DNA of 64,000 bases from Hydrangea macrophylla. Its lineage: Eukaryota; Streptophyta; Magnoliopsida; Cornales; Hydrangeaceae. This document shows positions 12,207-24,904 of this stretch, piece by piece. Position 1 is the first letter of the stretch. Each line of letters starts with the position of its first letter. The position numbers were made by a program, and so were the translations under genes. Below the pieces are notes generated by a model. It was not told where the DNA came from, did no database searches, and worked only from the letters and a program-made list of their open reading frames with translations. The stretch spans positions 71,291,169 through 71,355,168 of the forward strand of contig CM066988.1 in NCBI GenBank assembly GCA_033977485.1, in the 5' to 3' direction.

Positions 12207-13139
12207 TGTCGCGCCCGCCCCGAAAAAAAGTGGGGGGCGGTCCCCTCGTGGGTCGCGACCGGTTTAAAAGGAAATGAAATAAAATAGGGTAAAAGGCTCA
12301 AAGCAGCGAACCAAGGCGGGAAAGGAAATGTGTGAAAGTATGTACAAGTAGGAGTAGGGCCAGTAAAAAGTTTTCAGAGTCGCCACCTAACGTTGTCGGG
12401 AGTTAGGATCCCTGCAAAGACGATTAGAGTAATCATCTTTGACTTTTGGGAAATAGTTTGAGAAGAGTGGGGCCCTTTTAAAAAGTGTGACTCTTGATAG
12501 TCATGCGAAAACCAGAGTTCTTGAAGTGGGTTCGGGGACTCAATTATGTCGAGGGAAGGTATTAGGCACCCTCGAACATCCGTGACACACGGCTGCCGAT
12601 TTAATGATTTTCATAGTGACGGGGCGTAAGTAAGTAGTAGTAGAATACATATATAAGACATTAAAAACGCGAGCATCTGTGACTCGCGGTTGCCGATTTA
12701 CGTATCTCGACACGAGATAGTTTTGAAAGTATGTATAAGTTTGAATGTATGTATACGTATCTCGACTCAGTCGAGATAGTTTGAAAGTACGTACGTACGT
12801 ATCTAGACATGAGATAGTTTTGTAAGTATAGTTATGGCCGCACCCAAGTATGGGTTGCATACGTATCTCGACACGAGAATCAGGCCGTACGTAGTTCTGT
12901 GCTGTGTATGTGTATGAGTGTCTTGGTCGATCTAGACCGTGAGTGCGTAAAATAGTATTTTGAGTAAAGCCGGTGTAGCTAAGAACTTTAACCTGTGTGG
13001 TGTAGTCCTAGACTTTAACCTTTGAGAAAGTAGTGAGTTTTGTGAAAGTGTTTTTTGAATAAAAGGTTGGGATAGATCGACCGTGCGATGAGTTTTTTTG
13101 TATTTTTGTTTTTATGATTGTTTTGTCTTTTTGTTTTAT

Positions 13140-13428
13140 GTGCCGGAAGTAAGGGTCGGTGCCCATTAAGAGTGTGAAGACATACCTGTTTTTACCTGTG
13201 CTGTTTGCAGATTCCAAGCAAAGTACCGGAAGTACGGGTCGGTGCCCAGTAGTTTTGAAAAAGATTTTACCGGAAGTATGGGTCGGTGCCCAGTGAAAAA
13301 AGAGTGTACCGGAAGTATGGGTCGGTGCCCGGTGATGTAAAAAAGGTGATGCGAAAGTTTTACCGGAAGTACGGGTCGGTGCCCTGTGATTTGAAAAAAG
13401 TATGCCGGAAGTACGGGTCGGTGCCCAA
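13140..13428. repeat. 22-bp dispersed tandem repeat inside the LTR
   Basis: Seven copies of CCGGAAGTA(C/T)GGGTCGGTGC followed by CC, separated by spacers of variable length. The same block lies at 4-290. Confidence 0.9.
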
Positions 13429-13597
13429 TTAATGAAAAGAAGTATCATTTTTGTGTTTCTTGATTTATATCAATGAAAATCTATAACAAGAGATAAAGTG
13501 CAGCCGGATGGGTCATGAGATCTCCTTCCGGCTGGCGCAGGATATAAAGTCCAAATCGGGTGGAGTTCGAGGCCTCCTTCCGACTGGCAAGAGAAGG

Positions 13598-13790
13598 CGG
13601 AATATCCGACCAGTGGATTTATAGGGAGTCCACACCACTAAAGCATATAAAATAAATAAAAGAAAAGGAAAAAGGCGGAATATCCGACCAGTGGATTTAT
13701 AGGGAGTCCACACCACTAAAGCATATAAAATAAATAAAAGAAAAGGAAAAAGGCGGAATATCCGACCAGTGGATTTATAGGGAGCCCCAG
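13598..13790. repeat. 78-bp tandem repeat, about 2.5 units
   Basis: Units starting CGGAATATCCGACCAGTG recur at 13598, 13676 and 13754 with near identity. The third is incomplete and diverges after GGGAGCCC. It parallels 461-650. Confidence 0.9.
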
Positions 13791-14253
13791 ACGACTAAGT
13801 GTAAGAGTTTGAGGGAGTTACCTTTGCAGAAGGGGGCTATTGAAGCCGAGTCGATGTGTTGTTGAGAAAGAATGAAAGAATTCGGAGATTTGAAAGGATC
13901 GTCACCGAGAAACATCGCAGAAATAAGCCGAGAAGTCCCGAAGTCATATTTCAACACGCAATCGACTTGAATGGACGTCATAGTCGGGTCCGGAAGGGCC
14001 GGAAGAGTCAGAATAGCCATAAGGCGGTCCGGAATGGGCCCGGGCTGAGTTGAGCGGGACCCGCGGGGGTTAGAACTGGCCGGTATAGCTTGAAATAGAC
14101 ATATAAAATGCCAAACAGTCCCTAAGAGGTGGATTTGACCAATTCTGAGGTTACCGGTGCGTCCGGAACGGCCAAATTAGCTAGGAACAAGTGTCCGTTC
14201 GTTGAAATCTGGACCCGGAGTAGAGAAAATTGGGAAAAACCAAATGGGGGCCC

Positions 14254-14640
14254 AAGTGCCACGTCAGCAGGCCACGTGTCAGTCAACGACACATGGCGCC
14301 TTCTGGTTGGCTGGTCAAAGCTGACGTAGCAGTGACACGTGGCAAGGCAACGTGGTGACGTGGCAGCCGATGCCACATGTCCACCTCTGATTCGTTGATG
14401 GGTGCTGACGTGGCAGTAACACGTGGCAGATATGCCACGTGGCAGTCCGTGATTAGTTAACCAACGTTGACGTGGCAGTACACGTGGCAGAGACAATTGG
14501 CAGTCAACGTGGTGACGTGGCAGTCAATGACACGTGTCAATTTCTGATTGATTGGTCAACTTGGCGTAACAATGACGTGGTTGAACACGTGGCAGCTGAC
14601 TGGACTGCTGACTCAGCAGTCGTTGCCACGTGGCAGCGTT
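14254..14640. repeat. ACGTGGC / CACGTG motif array inside the LTR
   Basis: Roughly a dozen ACGTGGC cores (TGACGTGGCA, ACACGTGGCAG, the palindrome TGCCACGTGGCA at about 14431) occur within 400 bp, in both orientations. ACGTGGC is the ABRE/G-box core bound by plant bZIP factors in known promoters. A regulatory role for this LTR is inference. Confidence 0.85.
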
Positions 14641-16254
14641 TGATTGGATGGTCAACTGGTGAGTCAGCGCTGACTGTTGGCTGCGCGTATGGAGGCGAAA
14701 CGGAGCCCTAGTGGCGCGTTCGGCGCGTGTGAGCGTTTCCGGTGACCGTTGGAGGTCAGGCCGTTGGGGTTGGGATCGTCTGGTCCTGACGATCAGGCTG
14801 CTAGTGGTGGTTTCCGGCGGGGGTTGCCGGAACGTCTGTCGGAGCAGCTTCTGTGCAGCGGCGGCGCGTGGTGTGTTTGGGCGGCGCGTGGGGCCTCTGT
14901 GGAGGTGTTTTTGTGGCGGGACCGGCGGCGTTAGCTCCGTTTTGGCTAGGGGGACCCACTGGGTGGGGAGGTGAGATTCAGAGAGCCAGTTTAGGCTCTG
15001 TTTGGTTGTGTTTTCAGAAACTGGGCAGTGGCTAAGGCTCTGTTTGGTTTAGGCTCAGATTCTGGGAGTTTTGTGGGGTTTTGTGAATTGGGGTTGTGCA
15101 GGGGGTTGGGTAATGAGTTGGTGGCCATGGGTTTTATGTGGTGGAGGCCATGGTGGTGTAGTGGTGGTGATTTTGGTATGTTTGGTTAGAAACCAAACTT
15201 GGCCAAAGAGTTTGGGAGTTTTTTTGGTTTGAGCCAAACAGGGCCTTGGTGGAGGCTGCCTCTTTTTCTTGTGGGAGAGCTTTCTATTTATAGAAAATTT
15301 TCCAAAAACCCTACATGGGTTTTATTCCCATGTAGGCGGAATACGAGACCGTAGGTACAACCTTCGATCGGGGCCGTCGATCGTTTCGGACTTCGATCTT
15401 TGATATTTTTCAATCCGGACGTCCGATTCGGATGATTCGAAAAGATCTGGGCTTGGTTTAACGTCCTCCTCAAATCCGTATGGTTGGATCGGAGTTCGTT
15501 TGAAACCCGGAATCGACTCCATTTTCTTCAGACCATCGACGTCTGATCTGGGCCGTCTAAACTCCGACTGTCGATATCTTTTGATCCAACCGTCCGATCT
15601 TTCTAATTCAAGATGATTTGAATTTGTATTGACGTTCTCTTTGAATCGGTACGGTTCGATTGAGAATCTCTGATTTAGAAATGACCGTTTTGCCCTTGTC
15701 TTTCCCAATTGAGTCTTGAAACTTTGGTTGGACGTCGTTTCTTCTCTGATTGTCTGATTGGACTGATTCAAGTCGCCGAACCTCTGTTTTTCTCCGAATT
15801 TCAATCATTCATATCTAGTCGAACTTTTGGTGCTTCCAGATTGACGATCGTGTCCCTTTTTTCCTTGAGTTTGAGGCGTCGAAACTTCGATCGGAGCCCG
15901 ATTCTCCGTCGGTTATCAAAATTTGATGATTTGAAGTCCTTTAGGCTGGAATTGATTCCTGCTTTGCCCTGATGTAATCAAATTCAACGTTCGGTTGTCT
16001 CGAACTTGATTCTAGTCTTGAATTTTGTGCTGAACTTCGATTCCGGTTGAAAATGTCGTCGATTATCGTAATCAGACGATCCCGAATTCTGGAACTCCGG
16101 TTGATGAGCTGCCGTCTCCGTATTTGACTTTGATTTGACCTCTGGGGTCCCTGTTTGGATTCTGGAGCTCTTTCCTCGATTAGAGTACCTGGTGGGCCCC
16201 CCTGTGACAGTTATTTCTCTTTTTGGCAGGTCAAAATGGGGTGTCTACAGGGCT

Positions 16255-16512
16255 TTTATCTGTTTGTAAACAGATTATATTATCAATTTGAATTAAATGA
16301 CCATTGCTTTCTTATACCTAACAAGATTAAGTGAATACTTAAAATTGTAGTCATTTTATTTCTATCTTTTCATACCCAAAAAATAGAGAAATTATTCAAG
16401 GTGATCGTCATACCATATTATCGTGCCTATATGTGACGTGACTCACCAATCACACACGTTCATGTTTGGATGCTTTTATCCACTGTCATTTCTTAAAAAG
16501 AAATAACTTCAT

Positions 16513-16547
<35 letters not shown>

Positions 16548-17024
16548 TGTACCCCTATATTCAGGGGTGGTTATGAGAAAGAAGTTTTTTTTTTTTTTGG
16601 TAATCGGGGGTATCCGGGCCAGCTTGCGCGCACCTCGACTAATCCCTCTAGGCTTGGAGGCGCCGGGTGAATACTCCAGTGGGCAAGCTCCCCATGACTC
16701 GAACACTAAATCTCTTGGATAGTACACCCAAGAAGCTTACCACTCGACCACAAAAGACTTGATTGAGAAGAAGTTAAAATACATGTATTAATATAATTAA
16801 TGCATCACTCCACGTTAGCACACAATAACGTGGTGTAACGGTCTTCTAAAAAAAAAAAAAAACCAACCCGCCCTAGTCATCTCCCCTGACAAGTACACTA
16901 TATATATATGTAACACTCCATACCTGAAGAGAGAGAGAGAGACAGAGGGGGAGATAGAGAGAGACAGAAATAGATCACAACTATCATTTCCATATTGATA
17001 CAGAAAAACAGTACTTGTTAAGAG
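16255..17024. other. 5' flank of the P450 pseudogene
   Basis: AT-rich sequence with a (TG)n microsatellite (16527-16546), a minus-strand SINE, a GA-rich tract (16927-16968) and an (AT)n run (about 16898-16908). No promoter can be assigned with confidence. Confidence 0.5.
16585..16764 (-). mobile_element. tRNA-derived SINE, minus strand
   Basis: The T-run at 16585-16598 is the poly(A) tail read in reverse. On the minus strand box A is TGGTCGAGTGG and box B is GTTCGAGTCA. Flanks GAGAAAGAAG (16575-16584) and GAGAAGAAG (16765-16773) could be an imperfect target duplication. Confidence 0.7.
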
Positions 17025-20000
17025 ATGTGGTGGGTTGGATTGTGTATTGTATCATATATAGTCATATATATCACACATTATTAATGTATACAAATGGATG
17101 AATCCAAAATGCAATGGCGTTCTGCCTCCGGGTTCCATGGGATTCCCTCTCATTGGAGAGACCCTTCAGTTGATTGTTCCCAGTCCATCCTTAGACCTTC
17201 ATCCCTTTATCAAAAACAGAATTCACAGGTATGTACATATATAGTCATATTAGCCTGATTTTTAAATTCTATACGTACAAAAAGTAGACTGAAAGTTAAT
17301 TATTAATTTTTTTTTTGACACAGATATGGAACAGTGTTTCGTACAAGTTTGGTAGGCGACCCAGTGGTGGTATCAGCAGACCCTGATTTCAACAATTTCA
17401 TATTCCAACAAGAAGGGATATCAGTTGAATTATGGTATTTGAACACTTTCTCAAAGGTCTTTGAACAGGAAAGTAAAACCAAATTAAGCGCAGTTGGTTC
17501 AATTCACAAGTACGTTAGAGGCAAATTCTTGAATCAATTTGGAGCCGAATGTCTTAAAGGAAATTTGCTTCCTCAAATAGAAGAGATTATTCGGAGAACA
17601 CTTGATAATTGGTCACGCCAAGCTTCTGTAGAATTGAAGCGCGCCACTGCTGCGGTAAGGCATCGTTTGGTAACAGCTTTTGAAGCTCATAAGAGATTAT
17701 AGAATTTCAAAAGTGAAAATGGAATTGTTTGGCAAACTGGCTTCTGGGATTCAATCAGAGAAAAAAAAAAATAATAAATGAGACAATTGCAGAAATTTGC
17801 GATTATTAACAATAGATTTTCGCGATTGAATCGCAAAAGCAGAACTTATTGCCAAACATGACCTAACATTTCGAACTCAACTGGCTTATTTTTCGTTTCC
17901 TTTTTCTTTTTCATCTCGTCTTCGTTTCCTTTTTCTTTTTCTCAGTTATTTGTTTCTAGCTAATTGTCTACCCCTATTTTCTTCATCTTCTTCTTCTTCT
18001 TCTTTTTTTTTTTTTTTTTTTTGTATAATTACAACACATCAATATTTGTTCATCAACTTTAGAGGGGAAAAAAAAAAAGGTACTTCCTTTCCAAACACTG
18101 CATAAATTGTGGTTGTAACGAAGTTCTTTGATTTGGCAATTACAGATGGTTTTCAATTTCAGTGCAAGGAAGATGTTTAGTTATGATTATTAAAATTCAT
18201 CAGACCAGATAAGTGAAACTGTCACTAGTTTCGTACAAGGTCTAATGTCATTTCCATTGAACATCCCTGGTACTACTTTCCACAAATGTTTGAAGGTAAG
18301 TAAAGATCAATTTGCTGAACCTCCTTAGCTAGCCCACACACACACACACACACACACACATATGAACACTTTCCAAATTTATTTGTAGCAAAACTATGCT
18401 CCCAATTTCACATTTACAAGAATAGTATTTAATTACCACCGCATTAAACGAGCGCAATAAATAAATTATAATGAGGGCACAGAGTAATTTATTGTCAGTG
18501 ATTAATTTGTAAAATTACTTTAGTGGTCTCGTTTTAGTGAGACTACAAAGACGTTTTGCTCATTCAATAAGCAGTAATTTTAACACATAGTAGCTTAGCA
18601 TTTTTCGGCGTATGAATATAGTTTGCTATCCTCTTATGTGACAGTAGTAGAATAATATTGTGCTCAATTTAAGTGAATAAAAAATCTCTGTCACCTCATT
18701 AAAACAAGAATTGTCAAATAATTAAAGCTTTTTGAAAATTTACACTAAAGAGTTTATATATTTTAATAAGGTGTCAGAGACATTTTCTCTATTTAAAGAT
18801 GTGCGTACTTTGAGGACGTGAGCATTTCCCATTTATAATACCCATATGTATTTTGTTATATTACACAAGTGAGTTTCATTGAATTCAGGAGAAGAAGAAA
18901 TTGATAAAAATGATAAAGGATATACTAAAAGAGAGACTCACTACTTCTGAGGCATCCCAAGGAGACTTCCTTGACCAAGCAATCAAGGACTTGAATACTG
19001 AAAATTTCTTGACAGAGGATTTCATAGTGAGATTAACCTTTGGAGCTATATTTGTAAGCTTTGAGTCAATATCATCAGCACTTACACTAGCTTTTAAGCT
19101 ACTCTCTGAAAATCCTCTAGTGGTGAAGGAGCTCGAGGTATGTGCATATCTTATGTTTAACTAATTTTGAGCTCAATTATGTACATGTATGCTCAGAGGT
19201 TTTTTAAGTTCATGTATTAAGTACTGAAAGATAAATAAAAATAAAAATAAAACAGAAAAGTACAAATTTTTTTTTGGTTTGATTAGTAAGGAAGATAGAA
19301 CGGAAAAGAAAATCCGAGGAATAATAAAAAATTTTTTTGAATATTGTGAGTCAGTTTATTTTCACTTTATTTATTTATTTATTTATTTTTTATTTCTTAC
19401 TATCTTTTAATAATTTTTTAATTTCAAAATGTTATTCAAATGGAGAAACATAAATAGGTTTTCTTCTCACTTTCTTTCTTTTCATGTTTGTTTTCTCTCA
19501 AACTGCGAACCAAAAAAGGCTTATTAAAACATGTTTAGCAAAACTGCATTTACTAAGATAGTATTTCGACTTGGGCATGGATAACAAATTATTAATTGAA
19601 CCACTTAGGAAGAGTGATAGTATTTCAACCAAAAAAAAAAAGGGAGATTGAATGATAGTATCAAAATTAAAGGTAATGTTAGGGGTAAAAAAAAAAAGTG
19701 AATCATGTAATGGACCCCACATAATTTGACGAAAGGCGTGAAGCCTGTTCGGAAATCAATTATTTGATATTATTGAAGTGTAAATTGATAATCTATTTCC
19801 CTCTAGTTATACAATATTTGTGCTTCATTTTTCAGGCCGAACACGAAGCAATTCTTAAAAAGAGAGGGACTTTGAATAGCTCACTAACTTGGGGAGAATA
19901 TAAATCAATGACTTTCACCCTCCAAGTGAGTTCCACAATCTCAAATTGTTAATAATCTTATCAATAATTATAAATTTTACTGTTTAACTACATTAATAGT

Positions 20001-20461
20001 TGTGTTACATGTTATTGCAGTGATTAGTTGTATCACAAGTTAAATATCACTAAATGTGATATAACTGGCAAAATATTTGAAAAACAAATTTAAATAGCAC
20101 TACTTTGTTCTTATACATAAGGATTGAAATTGTCTTATTACCTTGATGATATGTTACTATCAGGTTATCAATGAAATTCTAAGGTTGGGAAGTGTTGCTC
20201 CAGGGTTGTTAAGAAGAACATTGAAAGATATTCAAATAAAAGGTACTCAATACATAACAAGTTAGATACTGAACAAGCTATATATATTAAGTGTCCTTAC
20301 TTTTTCAGTACAGATTATATAATTTATATATACAAAGATGATGTGTGTATATATGTATATATGTATACATATACGGTCAAGATCTTAAGTGAATTGGGTA
20401 GAGTGAACTTACCCAATAAACTGACTTTTAAGATATATATATATATATATATACAAAGATT

Positions 20462-20625
20462 CTCTAAAGAGGGCGCCCTCTTTTTATTAAAGAGAGGGCC
20501 TCTGTTTTGACCGTCGGATCGTGTTTAAAAACTGTGAAATAATAAAACTGCCATTAATGAAAACGCGATCTGACGGCCAAAACAGAGGCCCTCTCTTTAA
20601 GAAAAAAAGGGCGCCCTCTTTAGAG
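20462..20625. repeat. Foldback MITE in P450 intron 6
   Basis: CTCTAAAGAGGGCGCCCTCT at the left is complementary to AGGGCGCCCTCTTTAGAG at the right. The inner arms (AGAGGGCCTCTGTTTTG and its complement) extend the stem around a short loop. Confidence 0.85.
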
Positions 20626-21095
20626 CCTGACTGTATATATATATTTTAGTTGTTATATCGACACTTTGGCGAAAAAACATTTGTCACCTCCTTAAAATGA
20701 AAGGTTAAATACATTTTACCTCATGTATTTTGGCACGTGTTCAAGTGATATCTTTTCACTTTGATTTGTTGTACATAACCCCCATACTTTAAACTAAAAG
20801 AAAATCAAAATCGTTATGTTTTTTTTCCATCCAAAGGGCGGAAATTTTTTAAACTGCACATTTTTCAGCCAAATAACCTTAGAAAAATACATATTTACCA
20901 TGAAAACTGAATAAAAAAACAAAACAAAAAAAGTGCAAAATGGCAGCAATGCTTGAGAAATGGAATAAAAGTGAACATACATGTAAATATGTTATTCAGT
21001 AAATGCATAATATGAGGGCATTTTTGTCATTTCATTACCACATTTAAGACATTCCATAATTTCACTTTAGTTTAAAGTATAGAGGGTATAGCATT

Positions 21096-21197
21096 GGTTG
21101 GCATAATTCAAGTGGCAAAGAACTTGACATATATAAGTCTGCTCCAATGCATAAATTTGGGGTTCGAACCTCATCCCTCTCCCCTCTATCAAAAGTA
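21096..21197 (+). mobile_element. tRNA-derived SINE-like repeat in intron 6
   Basis: Box-A-like AATTCAAGTGGCAAAG is followed by box-B GGTTCGAACCTC, about 60 bp apart as in tRNA promoters. It is related to 10925-11036. Confidence 0.5.
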
Positions 21198-21273
21198 TAG
21201 AGGGTATGTGCAACAAATCAAAATTCAAAAAAGGCACTTGAACACAGGCAAAAACATGGGCGGTTAAAATGTA

Positions 21274-21444
21274 GAGTAATTCTTGGGCCACAATTTTCAT
21301 ACAACTTTCTCACAACCTTCTTAAAAGAAGTGTCTATCTCTCTTGTGATGTCACTGGACCCTATAGTAACACAGGAGAGAGATAGACACATCTTTTGAGA
21401 GATTATGTGAATGTTGTATGAAATTTGTGTCCCAAGAATTACCC
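21274..21444. repeat. Foldback MITE, family A copy 2
   Basis: GAGTAATTCTTGGGCCACAA pairs with TTGTGTCCCAAGAATTACCC. The inner arms carry TGTCTATCTCTCTTGTGATG and its complement around GTCACTGGACCCTATAGTAAC. Confidence 0.8.
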
Positions 21445-21894
21445 TAAAATATATTTAACATTAGGAAAAATCTAACATACACCCCCTCAAAAAGGGGTGG
21501 ATGTCAACCCCTCATCGTGTGGCTCAGGTTGACCACATCACCAAAATTGATTTTTTAGTTATGACAAATGTGGCTCAATTATGACAAATATGATTCAGTT
21601 ATAGGAAATATGACTATAAATTAATTATAATAAATTTAAGGGTGATTTAGTGATAAATCCCTAGATACTACAATTAAATAGCTTTAGGTTCTTGAGTTAA
21701 AACATGTTTATAATTAAGTCCCTGAAATTTTTTAGGGACTAAAATACCCCTCGTCAAGTTTGGTATTATTAAAAATGGTACCTCCTCTATTAATGTTTTC
21801 AACCAAAAATTCTCCCCAAAAATTAAGAGAATAAAAAATTAAGGGGATAAAAAATTGAAAGTCATTATTACTCGACAACTATTTTCAATCATAA
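21445..21894. other. P450 intron 6, nothing identifiable
   Basis: AT-rich, with short repeats of ATGACAAATGTGGCTCA/ATGACAAATATGATTCA near 21558-21597. No coding region. Confidence 0.5.
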
Positions 21895-22145
21895 TCATGT
21901 CCAACAACATGATTTGTGGAACACAATTTGAATTGAAAAGGCACAACATGTGAAAAAATGGGAATGGAAGATAGAGTCCCAACATGATTTGTGAATTTCA
22001 CATGTTCTTGAAAACGAAAATGAGAGAGAGAGAGAGAGAGTCACAACATGATTTGTGAATTTCCCAACATGTATTTCTAGAAAAATGGGAATGGAAGAGA
22101 GAGTCCCACATAATTTGTGAATTTCACAACATGCTCTGAAAAACG

Positions 22146-22204
<59 letters not shown>

Positions 22205-22508
22205 CAACATGATTTGTGAATTTCACAACATGATTTGGAAAAATGGGAATGGAAGAGTCGCAACATGATTTTGTGAATTTCACAACATGATTTGGAAAAT
22301 GGAATTGGAAGAAAGAATCCCAGCATAATTTGTGAATTTCACAACTTGTTCTGGAAAAGGAAAATGAAAGAGACAGAGTCACAACATAATTTGCGAATTT
22401 CACACATGTTCTGGAGAACGAAAATTGAAGAGAGAGTCACAACATGATTTGTGAATTTTCACAACATGTTCTGAAAATGAAAATGGAAGAGAGAGTCAAT
22501 ATGTTTTG

Positions 22509-22559
<51 letters not shown>

Positions 22560-22560
22560 T
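21895..22560. repeat. Minisatellite with embedded (GA)n
   Basis: A unit of roughly 55-75 bp (CAACATGATTTGTGAATTTC plus an A-rich spacer and GAGAGAG) repeats about ten times with variable GA length. The longest runs are at about 22150-22200 and 22511-22550. LSLSLS-type translations of the GA runs are not proteins. Confidence 0.85.
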
Positions 22561-23648
22561 ACCATTGCATCCTAGCACCCACAACCACTGTTAACCACCA
22601 TCATCACCAACTTCAAAAAAAAAAAAAAAAAAAAAACAAAACCTACTTGGATTACAAGATCGAACCATCACAGAAATGTGACCATTTGAGAAATTCACAA
22701 TTTGAAGTGTACTAATTGCTTCTTTTGCAATCTTTATTTGATATGGAAAACTCCGACCAATCTTGCCCTTTCTCTAGAAATGATTCCTCTAGTTGAATGC
22801 AACTCTTTCCGAGGATCATCCAAAACTGCCTTAAGAAAATCCATGTAGAATTAGAGAGAGGTAGAGGTATGAGACGTGTGTGTAATGTTGATATACATGT
22901 ATTTGGTGTATCTCTTTGTTTTTTTTTCTCTTGCAAGGAAGATGAACAATATTCAATCCTATGGTAGTGATATTAGCCAACCTGTATTGAATAACATGTA
23001 TGTAAATAAGGTATGTCTCACATCCTGTAAAATATAAGAAGAAAGAAGACCAAAAACACTCATTAAAAAACAAAAATGATCCGCATGAACACACAATCAA
23101 AGAGTCAAACATATAATTTGATAGAGTTTTATGATGTAATTAATATGAATGATCAATCAGCATGTGTTAAGGGATGTAAATGGTAGAAATAATTCTAACA
23201 TTCAAAACACAAACAAACATGGAAATAGTGGGGGAATAAATACAATTATTACTCCCAAATTCTAATTAATGACTAAATATATATTTTACATCTATATATA
23301 TATCCCAGAATATATAGAAGGGTAAAATGGGGACAATCAAATCATTAACCATGATTAGGTGTGTTAACTAGGATTCTAGGGATCTAGTATGAAATAAAAA
23401 TATTGTGTGTCCTCCATCCACGAAAGTACATGAATGGAGGATTTAAGGGCAACTGTCTATAAATTTAATGTGGTTGGAAGTTGACATACATCCCTCAAAA
23501 AAGTATAGTGTAGCCCTTAACCTTAAGATGAAGTACTAAAGTAAGTTTGCATCCCTACACATTCGCAAAATTACATTGGTATACTCATTTTAAAGAATGT
23601 TATACTATTACAAGGGATAGCAAGCACGCGTATATATATAGGATATTC
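22561..23648. other. P450 intron 6, AT-rich, no gene seen
   Basis: An A-run (22615-22636) and AT-rich sequence without coding support. Confidence 0.5.
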
Positions 23649-23811
23649 CTGGAGTCACCGAAAGTTACCGAGGAATTGCACCGAATGGGTGAGGTCCACC
23701 ATTTTAAACCCAAAAATTGGTGCAGTGCTGGGATGGGATCTGAAGAAACCCATTTTGTCGAATCATCAATGCAGGGTATGTCAGTTTTCTTCCCTAATTC
23801 ATATTCACACG

Positions 23812-24597
23812 TGTTCTCAAATGGCGATTTTCTCCTAAAACCCATCTTTGGGCATGGGTTCTCTGCTTCTTTACACCTTTTTTTTGTTACTTGTCCATTT
23901 ATCTCATGGGTTTCTAAGAAAACCAACATGGGTCGAAACGAGGCCCCAAAACAAAGTGTTAATCACACTAGGTTTTTGTATTACAACCAAACTGTCATGT
24001 TGTCTGGGTCTGTCAATGTTTAATCTTGTTCTGTGTTTGTTGAACTATTTTTATAGGTATAGAAATGGTTGGTCTGAAGAAATGATTATAACCCTTGTTG
24101 ATTTGGTACTCAAAACCCTTTCATGGTTAGCATTTTCAGTTTATTTGCACACCCAGTTCTCTAAATCAGGTAAACCTAAATTCCCACTTGTATTTAGAGT
24201 TTGGTGGGATTTTTACTTCTCAATCTCTTGTTATTGTCATGTTATAGACTTCTTTATCTACAAAAAGCACCAATCTTTACCCACTCCATTCTGGGTATCT
24301 GATATTGTTTCTGCTCTTTCTGGATTGTTCTCCTGTTTTGTGGGGATTTGGGGGAAAAATGAGAGTGAAGACTCTGCTCTTCAAGAACCCCTTTTAAATG
24401 GAAAAGCAAGTGAAACTAATGGAATAGCATTAAACAAGTCCAATGGGTCTGAAACTATATCCCCTTTTTCCAAAGTTAGTATTTTTAGTGTCCTCACTTT
24501 CTCTTGGATGGGTCCTTTGATTGCCAATAGTAGAAAGAAACCATTAGACCCCGAGGATGTTCCTCAGGTCGTTGGCGTAGATACAGTCAAGATTTTG
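23812..24597 (+). pseudogene. ABCC (MRP-type) transporter N-terminal fragment, frameshifted
   Basis: The first frame encodes FLLKPIFGHGFSASLHL and LYYNQT up to about 23990. It then switches by one base to a second frame encoding SCCLGLSMFNLVLCLLNYFY, RVWWDFYFSISCYCHVIDFF, LQEPLLNG and FSVLTFSWMGPLI, ending at DPEDVPQV. This is the TMD0/L0 region and start of TMD1 typical of plant ABCC proteins, which are vacuolar conjugate pumps. The ATP-binding domains are absent, and the frame runs into a GA repeat. It is a captured fragment, not a gene. Confidence 0.85.
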
Positions 24598-24904
24598 AGA
24601 GAGAGAGAGAGAGAGAGAGGTTCGAACCTGTGCTTAGCATCTCAAAAATCGCCCAAATCGCACTAGAGGATGTTCTTGCTGTATGGTGAGGAAAGAGAAA
24701 GGTGTGCTGGGATTTGGACAGGTTTTGTGCTGGGATTTGGGCGGGTTTTTGTTTAATTAAAAACGAAATGCATACTGGGTTTTAAAAGGATCCGACCCAC
24801 CATCTCTTCAAACAACCAGTGTACACAATGTCGTATCTAACCCTGGGCTGACCTGGGCTATAGCCCAGGGTAAAGTTTAAAACAAAATTATTTTACTACA
24901 TGAT

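Larger units (their letters stand above)
12207..16249 (+). mobile_element. 4.04-kb solo LTR, Tat/Ogre-type, with 5-bp TSD
   Basis: It starts TGTCGCGCCCGCCCCG and ends AATGGGGTGTCTACA, with identical GGGCT flanks at 12202-12206 and 16250-16254. The AGAGTCGCCACCTAACG block (12377-12393) and the GTGTCTACA end are typical of long-LTR Tat-lineage gypsy elements. There is no primer-binding site, coding region or second LTR in the span, so it is best read as a solo LTR left by recombination between two LTRs. A TATA-like CTATTTATAGAAA lies at about 15283-15295. ORFs inside are incidental. Confidence 0.85.

Noticed and set aside
14711..14974. Open frame in the GC-rich part of the long solo LTR
   Set aside because: No recognisable domain, and it lies in LTR non-coding sequence. 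Neighbouring frames are also open because of high GC.
15322..15804. 160-codon minus-strand frame
   Set aside because: Antisense inside the same LTR, no family resemblance, biased composition.
22077..22403. LSLSLS-type frames
   Set aside because: Translation of GA/CT microsatellite runs.
23600..23929. 109-codon minus-strand frame over the ABCC fragment
   Set aside because: Antisense of recognisable ABCC sequence; no independent support.
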